From NCBI RefSeq assembly GCF_964275005.1, contig NW_027307649.1:529501-593500 (forward strand): 64,000 nucleotides of DNA, in the 5' to 3' direction. Of this stretch, positions 57,701 to 64,000 are shown in pieces. Origin of the DNA: Diadema setosum. Taxonomy: Eukaryota > Echinodermata > Echinoidea > Diadematoida > Diadematidae. The notes under the pieces were generated by a model, which saw only the letters and a program-made list of their open reading frames with translations, was not told where the DNA came from and did no database searches. The first letter of the stretch is position 1. Each line of letters starts with the position of its first letter. The translations under genes and the position numbers were made by a program.

Positions 57701-60162
57701 CGGTTTTTGCTACCGTTGGCGTCTTGCTGTGTCTAGTCTCTGTTGATGTCGCGTCTCCCGTAGATTCGTAAAGCTCCAGTAGTTCTGCAGACTCGATCGG
57801 ATTACCAGCATAATAAATGTGGAGTGTAGGTCTTTCTCAAAAATCCAGAGATGTGCTTCCTTGACGCTTTTTTTCAGGATACATCAGAAAGATATAGTTC
57901 CTTGAGACTAGCTGGTCAGCAATCGATTCTTCCACCCAGCCCTTATTTGTAATTTTCCCAATCAGCTTTCCTGAAATTCCATCGTGAGTTGGGCTTGAAT
58001 AGCAAAATTAAAATTTGCAGCCCAGTGTGGATGTTGGCTGTGAGGGAAATGAGGGAGAATCGTCGGAGAAGCAAGAAGGGGGAGGTCATTTGCTGGTCTT
58101 TGAAGTGAAACAAAGGTCTAGTTTGAGTTTCCTTTCCGTTTACCAGAGTGGAAAGTGCCAGGTTGCTTGGCATCATGAAGAAGGAAGCGGTCGTTGATAG
58201 ACGCCCAATCATCCAGGACTTTTGTTGTCATTGGCAGAATAGCCCCGGGAGGAGTGGTGACTGTTGAAATCTCCTGCATAGTAACTCTGGGTGGAGGAAG
58301 ATCGGCAGCGCTGGGAAAGGCCATGTGGCGCCATAAGGGGGTTGTACATAATTAGTGACGTTGATGTCACCAACCCTGAGAGATGCGACAAAAACATCAC
58401 CAAATCTAGGCTCTCTGATGCGTTTCTTTTTAGGTATGCCCCTGTTTTATTAGGAGTCTCTGTAAATGCTCGATATTTTCTGGTCTTTAACCAATTGCTT
58501 TTTTTTTCTCTGATCCAGCCTTCGAGAGGGACGAAATGATGCCATACTACTTGCTCTTTGTGGAGTTGGATTTCCCATGTGGATATGAGTCATGTGAGGA
58601 GATCACACAAGAACACAAGGCACTGGTAAATATCCGCCTAACGTCTTTCTATTATCGACTTTTGTTCTCCTTTTTTAATATCTAACAAGGTCAAAGTTTC
58701 GTTAGTTACACACCATACCCAAACTAAGCACAACAATGGAACTTTCCCCTTTAATACAGTGCACTCCCGTTATAACGAACACGGATAATATGAAATTCCG
58801 GTTATAACGAAGTAAAAATTCAGGCGCAACATTATCCACTCTATGTATTTTCTTATACATTTGCTCGGTTATTACAAAAGAAAACTGCCGGTTCGTAGGA
58901 CTTTGATAATACTACGGGAGTCCACTGGATATGTAACGATTTCCAAACTGTAATTCCAAAGTCATCCCCGCACTACTTTGATAAAAGTTTTCCTTCGAAA
59001 CAGAAGAGCTCGTGTAACGATTCTCAAGGCATATACCGTACTATTAAATGCCATCGTAGACAACTCGTGCCAATGAGAGAAAGGGATGATACAGCTCGCA
59101 CACATCAAGGGGCAACATCGGCCGCAAACATCAACAACTACCAAACACGTGGGTACACACATACCATGCAGTACAGGCTATCCCGAGGGCGCACTTTACA
59201 CAGAATGGAATGATTTAAACCTCCTCTTCACTGTAGGCGGGTTTCATGTGAACCCTTTTACAACATGTAATCTGACTGCATTCGTCAATATCTATACCCA
59301 CTTTGAATGTAGTCCAAAGCTCTACAGTCGTACGTCAGATTCTTTATTGCACTCAGTATATACAATGTATTTCTCAAAAAGCTCTTTTCCACGCTGTTAG
59401 CGTGCCCCAATTACATATTGGATTCTCCTGTTTTTCAATAGGTCATATTGATGGTATTTATACGACTTGCATACCATTTTGAATAATCGGTTGTTACTAT
59501 AATAATTTTCCTTAACGTAAAAAAAAAATGTGATATGGATAAATCCCTCTGATCCCTCCTGTGCAGTTTGGGAAAAGTCTGCTTAGAAATTTTGATACTA
59601 GATATGAGTCCTAAGGAGCTTCATATTCTCTAAAAAATAAATAAAATGAGATATATAATTTATAAATTGCCTCTAGTAGCGTTGCTCCTGCTTTCTGTGG
59701 GTCCGTAATGAGCATCGACAGCTTTTCAAAGATTTTCGTTTGACGCATTAACTTACTCACCTATCAGCTAATTTCTAAACTGATCAATCAAACAACCAAT
59801 CAATCCATTGTCCATTCGATTGACGAATATTGCTAGCAAATTGATAGGTAATCAATGAATATACATGCATTCAGTTATCACTTGGCTGTTCATTCATTTA
59901 CAGTTTTATTGGTTTATTCATGTGCCGTTTATTTTACCATCAGCTCGATCAGGAACTGCGTGACCGCAATAGCGACTACGAACGGTTGCGCCGGGAAGGT
60001 GCCATTGCATCCCCTCGAGTTCACATCGTGAAACCTGGAGCGTTCGAGGCGTTGAAGGGCCATATTTTGGACAACACCAGCACCACTGCTAACCAGTACA
60101 AAGCACCGCGCAAACTGCAGTCAGAAAGCCTAGTCGAGTTTTTACTTCATCATGTCATGTGA
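47218..60162 (+). CDS. GHDC: GH3 domain-containing protein, tandem copy 2 (7 exons)
   Basis: Paralog of the gene at 32500-44620. Exons: 47218-47341, 51088-52104, 52764-52902, 54789-54953, 55958-56109, 58519-58625, 59944-60162 (TGA). Each exon has exactly the same length as its partner in copy 1, 1,923 nt in total. The start is the ATG that aligns with copy 1; another in-frame ATG lies six bases upstream (47212) and could be used. Motifs are kept: TSGTSGCAKLVP (ATP loop), SGYGCSEG, GLYRYRLGDIIRV. The exon 4 donor is GTCAGT where copy 1 has GTGAGT. The stretch after the ATP loop (LVPRRNRLRRIRNYL) differs strongly from copy 1 (MIPQTDRLKIIIDYL), while much of the rest is near identical. No stop or frameshift is seen, so both copies look functional. 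Substrate and localisation are unknown. Confidence 0.93.
48660..48995. mobile_element. Palindromic MITE, GHDC copy 2 intron 1
   Basis: TCCGGCCACCCACCGAAGTG, ATCGCAGTCTAATG and TATCAGGTGAGTGTCAGA on the left mirror TCTGACACTGACCTGATA, TGGACTGCGATTCGATAC and CACTTCGATAAGTGGCCGG on the right. The centre is near 48835. Confidence 0.78.
49334..50877. mobile_element. AACGTT-rich element with CCCAGC ends
   Basis: CCCAGCAAACACA at the left is inverted as TGTGTTAGCTGGG at the right. Both outer parts are packed with AACGTTTT, GACGTT and AACGTCC words. The middle holds unrelated sequence, including the retroposon at 49791-50303. No coding potential. Confidence 0.75.
49791..50303 (+). mobile_element. 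Retroposed insert with 11-bp target duplication
   Basis: ATTCATCAATG flanks it on both sides (49780-49790, 50304-50314). It ends in GAACAACAACAAC, a short repeat tail as in LINE or SINE ends. The body has a GC-rich part (CACCGGCGTCGGCGGGCGGG) and an AT-rich 3' part. The family is not recognised, and no tRNA head is seen. Confidence 0.75.
51088..52104 (+). CDS. GHDC: GHDC copy 2, large exon 2
   Basis: Same length and phase as copy 1 exon 2. It opens LVAVVATCLSLLFLTLLALG (membrane segment), keeps KHWKNPRRAQDRLLRHIL and the loop TSGTSGCAKLVP, and ends KYSRG before donor GTATTG. A long pyrimidine tract (about 50985-51085) precedes the acceptor at 51086-51087. Changes against copy 1 are densest in the 50 residues after the ATP loop. 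Confidence 0.92.
53725..53977. mobile_element. CACAGTGTGAA-rich MITE, GHDC copy 2 intron 3
   Basis: Ends are inverted: GAAAGAACACAGT at the left and ACTGCGTTCTTTC at the right. The interior repeats CACAGTGTGAAC, AATGTGAACTC and similar words, several of them self-complementary. Confidence 0.72.
54374..54680. repeat. CGGGAGA-rich repeat, GHDC copy 2 intron 3
   Basis: Repeated GGGAGA and TCTCCCG words with a perfect short hairpin (CTCCCGTCGAAAACGGGAG). A GT repeat follows at about 54683-54716. The open frame here has a plausible upstream AG but no homology and is not an exon. Confidence 0.65.
55121..55473 (-). mobile_element. tRNA-headed SINE, second family
   Basis: The minus strand starts GTTGGCTCAGTTGGTATAGC (A box) and continues GTCTGCCTCACGATCC and AGTTTGAGCCC (B box). 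After a body with TGCACGTAAAAGATCCCGC it ends in an AACA-repeat tail (about 55121-55140). It lies in intron 4 of GHDC copy 2 and is absent from copy 1. Confidence 0.82.
56340..58403 (-). mobile_element. APE-type LINE remnant in GHDC copy 2 intron 5
   Basis: Same element, strand and intron as 40385-42110. Endonuclease pieces lie at 57943-58403 (YAGDFNSHHSSRGYSAND), RT pieces at 57032-57364 (SREQEGFRPGKKCADQ) and 56719-56964 (NNGLPQDSVLAPFLFN), and a C-terminal piece at 56396-56722 (TAEYCSSSWVNSRH). It keeps more RT than copy 1 but less of the 3' end. Broken in many places. Confidence 0.87.
58757..58927. mobile_element. MITE, GTTATAAC family copy 5
   Basis: CAGTGCACTCCCGTTATAAC at the left and ACGGGAGTCCACTG at the right, with TA before the left end. 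It is the uninterrupted counterpart of the truncated copy at 42670. Confidence 0.8.
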
Positions 60163-60700
60163 TTGTATGGACCACGTACACGATGACTCCGATATAGATA
60201 ACGTTGTTCTGATGACGATAGTAAATAAGAATAATGTGGACCCTAAAATACACATAATTATTCATACATCAATTCAAATACGAACCAAATAAGTACCTAC
60301 GACATTGTTAGATAACTATGATTATGTACCATGTCAGAGCTCTAGACATCAGAGGCGAATTTTTGTCGTCTAAAATTGTATATCGTAGGCATAATTATTC
60401 TTGATAGTGATGATGATAATAATGATAATAATGATAATGCTGATACTGCTACTACTAAATACTACTACTACTACTACTACCATTACTACTACTACTACTA
60501 CTACTTCTACCATTTCTTCTACTATCAATATTACTTCCATAAATTGTGGCTACCCTTGTATAATGTACAGGTCAAAGGCCAAAGTCCATTGTGACTAATT
60601 TACTCATTTAATCATGAGAAAACGAATGGATTGGCATGACGCAGCAGCTTAATGTTTTTAACAGAGATTTGGACATGTCTACTTAACAAGTGCAAATGAA
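60163..60700 (+). other. 3' flank of GHDC copy 2 with GAT and ACT repeats
   Basis: The first 250 bp align with the 3' flank of copy 1. Trinucleotide repeats (GAT/AAT then CTA) follow at about 60405-60540. No other gene. Confidence 0.6.
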
Positions 60701-61900
60701 ATTTAATGATTATATATATGATCAAAGTTGCTAAAGACAAGGGTCATATTGTTTGGGCCGAGAAATAAAGTCAGGTGAAAAAAGAGAGTCCTGAAACAGT
60801 TGCAGCAATTAGATATTTAGGTGTAATTTTAGACTCTCACTTAAGTTGGTCTAGTCACATAGATCACATTGTAAAAGACAAAAATACCCAAATCATATGC
60901 ACGCCTCCCCAAAATTAATCCCTGCGTTAGTTAGAAAATGTTAATTGATTTGTATTTTTTTCTAATTGTCCTCTGTCTGGACTACTGCTGTCCGGTATGG
61001 GGTAACAAGACTAAAACAAGTACGCAAAAACTGCAGAGATGCCAGAATAAATTTGCTCGTCTGGCCTTAAATGCCGATAAATTCTCATCTTCTCCTCGGC
61101 TGAAAACGCTTTAGAGGCAATGAATTGAACAGAGACTTAAATACCAGCTATGAGTTATGGTATACAAGATCGTAAATGACAGAGTGCCGTCTTACTAAAA
61201 CCTCTCATTACCAATAGACCAATATACTACCATACCAGATACGCAATCAATAGCCCCCTCTTTGTGCCTGCGCCACAGACAGAATACATGTAAGCATCCT
61301 TTTCTTAGCAGGGAAGTGACGGTTATATTCAACACTGTATTCAGGCAGCTGTTATTGCAAATTAGCCCCCCCCCCCCCTCTTGAAAGATTGAGAAAATGA
61401 TGCCGTCGGTTGAGTTATACCTTCTATACAAATATTCATTATTGTCACACAGTGGTGTTACATTGATAGTTTTTACATTTCTTTTTAACTGTCTGTTTAT
61501 TTCTTAAATTATAATTCATATTTTTTCTGTATGTAAACAACCTTTGTTTTTGTATTTTAAACTTTAAAGCTTTTACTTACGGTACGCCATCACAGTAATT
61601 ACACATTAAATCTATGTATGTTTTTATGTTTGTATCTTTGTTTGAATAATTCACTTCGTCTATCATGTCTACGCTGATTTCGGTATGCCAGTGTCGTATC
61701 TTTTGCAAGCGTGTATTGTTTTGTGTATGTGTGTTTATACTTGTATGTGATTTTTATGAAGTCTATATAATTGTATTCCAGTGTTTTATCATGTATTTGT
61801 GCACAGGCTCCCCGGGAAAGCAGTTGCGAACCTAAGGGGACTTTCCTGTTTGAATATGACGGAAAAATGAATGAATGAATGAATGAATGAATGAGTGAAT
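60700..61900 (+). mobile_element. CR1/L2-like LINE 3' end
   Basis: The plus strand reads YLGVILDSHLSWSSHIDHI, LCLDYCCPVWGN and LQRCQNKFARLALNA, the conserved C-terminal part of CR1/L2-type reverse transcriptases, with stops and frameshifts. It ends with CACAGGCTCCCCGGGAAAGC and a GAAT repeat tail (about 61867-61895). Confidence 0.82.
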
Positions 61901-62329
61901 GACTGAAAAAAAAATTAAAAAAATAAAAATAAATAAATAAATAAATGAATAAATAAATAGATAAATAAGAGCTGGTGCTCATAGGCAAGCCAGGCACTCT
62001 TACCGTCCCGCCATTGTGTTTCCAACCTAATTATGATTGACCATGTCAATGAAGAACAATGAAGAAACTATTATGTGGACTGATCTTCGTCTGGTACTAT
62101 ATCTTTAAGTAGAAAACGAATTACATCGATAGACCTTTTTGATTAAATAAAAAGTGGGAAGTTTGACATGACGAGGAAAAGAGCATGACGTTATTTAGCT
62201 CTTACCAAACAAGGCTGTTGTCTTATCGACATTGGTGTTGTTGTTCTTTTGTTTTTGTTTTTGTTTTTGTTTTTGTTTTTTGCAGAGGAAATCTGCCTGA
62301 ACGCTATTTCTGGGCCTAAAAATATATTT

Positions 62330-62990
62330 TACCTATATTTTGCAGAAAATTCTATTCAAATGGTTAAGCGGTCACAGAGGAATGTGGATCGTTGTAAAGC
62401 ATGTCATGGGTCGGTTTTCTTCGAAGTTTAGCTCTTGGATGCTCTTGGAACTGCATATTAATGTGTGAACACAATGGACAGAACTTGGAAGAAAGGAATT
62501 CCTGACATGCTCTACAAAAATTATCATTTCACTTACATTCATTCATTCATTCATTCATTCATTTTTCCATTTCCAACACAAACATGGATATATTTTACAG
62601 AATTGAATTCATAAATTTCATCATGATGCAAAATAAAGGATAAGTTTACAAAATATTGTAAGTATACGGAAATGCTGGAAATGGGGAGGAATGCTAAAAT
62701 GCAGTGCTTGTAGGGTGCATTCCCCCCCCCCCCCACAAACACACACACAAGTAATACAACAAATTATATCATTGATTGACTGATATACATAAAAAGTGGA
62801 AGAAACAAAAGAAACTAAGACATAGAGACCTATAGCTAACCTAACTAATCCGAAAACTTGGAGACTGAAGACACGGAGACCTATAACTAACCTACCTAAC
62901 CCGACTAACTTTGACCACTGAAGCAAATCGGATGGGGTTTTCTGCAAGATGTGGGTAACAAGTTATAGTTTCATAGCCTGAAACAAGGAC
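62330..62990. mobile_element. Palindromic MITE, CAGTATGTCC family copy 3 (interrupted)
   Basis: Arms match the element at 10020 (GGTTAAGCGGTCACAGAG on the left, GCAAATCGGATGGGGTTTTC on the right). The right arm is split at about 62535-62905 by sequence beginning with an ATTC repeat, which looks like a LINE tail on the minus strand. Confidence 0.7.
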
Positions 62991-62991
62991 T

Positions 62992-64000
62992 ACCAGCTTT
63001 TCCGTACCTTGTTTCAACATTGTGCTGCTGACCTCAAAGAGATGTTTTTACCAACTCAATCAAGCCATGATTAATGCACGCGAACGTAACATGATCAAGG
63101 GCTGCATTAATGCACAGAGGGCTTGGCAAGTACTTGATGGGAAGTACGGAGACCAGGACAGAGTTGTCGATAGTCTTCTTCGTAACTTGGAGAATCTGAA
63201 GTCGTACGGAATCAAGGGCAAGATTAGTCTAAGCGCCATGAATGGATTTGTTCAAACCTTACAGGTGTTTGAGGTGTAGGCCGAAACGATCGGTCTCTCC
63301 TGGGAGTTGAATAATAAAATCATGCTGAGTCAGATCAAGCAAAAGATGCCTGAGGGACATCGCATTGCCTACTACAAAGATGTCAGAGAAGAGCATATCA
63401 GTGACTCCCTCGGAGGCTTGGTCAAATAGCTCCATAGTTGTTTCCACTTCTTTTTTCATCCCGCACATTTGTAGTTAAGTTTTCACCTTTTTTTCCTCCT
63501 GTGAGGTGCCCACGTCGTACAAGCCTAGTCTTATGAGTGGGTACCTCCACTTTTTTTCGCAGAATGTATAAATATGTCTGTATGAAAAATGCCTAATATT
63601 GTAATGACTATTGGCAAATGTTATTCTTTGCTATCTATGTATCATTCATTCAAACGCATGTCGAATCTATATTTTTTGTACATTCTGTTGAAAGAAGTGA
63701 AAATAAAACCTTTGAACTGAATTAAATTGAATAGATTCCTACTTCTCTGCTATCTGCCCTGTTGTGTTATGGAGAAAGAGATCAAGGCTCTTCATTTCCC
63801 CTGGATCACAATGCACCACCAACACGTTCCAACATCACTTCAGCGAGTGTGAAGACGGTCGCGAACAAGGATGCAGGCACACTACAGAGCGTCGTACCTA
63901 CTGTCATAGGATATCTGCGACATGGAAATGACCGTCAGCTGGTGCGGATTCTCTTAAATGGTGGAAGTCAGGCCACCCTGGTAAGAGAGGGAATCTTCTC
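62992..64000 (+). mobile_element. BEL/Pao-like LTR retrotransposon fossil, partial
   Basis: A segment at about 63022-63420 resembles the gag-side domain of BEL/Pao elements (DUF1759-like), and one at about 63830-64000 resembles the protease-side domain (DUF1758-like). It continues past the window edge. The copy looks broken, with several breaks, and is interrupted by a separate insert at about 63466-63725 that ends like a LINE tail. No LTR is seen inside the window. Confidence 0.65.

Overview
The window is animal nuclear DNA. It has intron-rich genes with GT-AG borders, no bacterial operons, and a dense load of short foldback transposons, SINEs and LINE remnants. The gene set (lysosomal GLB1, two animal-type GH3-domain genes, a histone H2A relic) and the repeat types suggest a marine invertebrate deuterostome. 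An echinoderm is my best guess, but this is inference and no single sequence proves it.

Layout: 719-13753 (+) holds thirteen exons of a GH35 beta-galactosidase (GLB1). All of the mature enzyme is present, and only the signal-peptide exon lies outside the window. 13754-32500 has no intact gene: it holds a histone H2A relic on the minus strand (about 20470-20856), a degenerate satellite (about 21200-22970), a piggyBac-like foldback element with TTAA ends (26241-27228), two copies of a tRNA-headed SINE and several palindromic MITEs. 32500-44620 and 47218-60162 (both +) are two tandem, apparently intact GH3-domain (GHDC-like) genes. Each has seven exons of identical lengths and 640 codons, and much intron sequence aligns between them. 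The right end (60700-64000) is fossil mobile DNA: a CR1/L2-like LINE 3' end, a foldback element and part of a BEL/Pao-like LTR element that runs off the window.

The two GHDC copies act as a natural before-and-after comparison. A degraded APE-type LINE in intron 5 and a small TA-flanked MITE in intron 6 occur in both copies, so they predate the duplication. A 1,036-bp foldback element with a TTA target sits in intron 6 of copy 1 only, and copy 2 keeps the empty site. Protein differences between the copies cluster just after the ATP-binding loop, which hints at divergence in substrate or nucleotide handling.

GLB1 removes terminal beta-galactose from glycoconjugates in lysosomes. The GHDC-like proteins carry the three sequence motifs of GH3 acyl-adenylating enzymes behind N-terminal hydrophobic segments, so they may be membrane-anchored acyl-acid ligases. 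Their substrate is unknown. I see no CRISPR array, functional tRNA, rRNA or operon.
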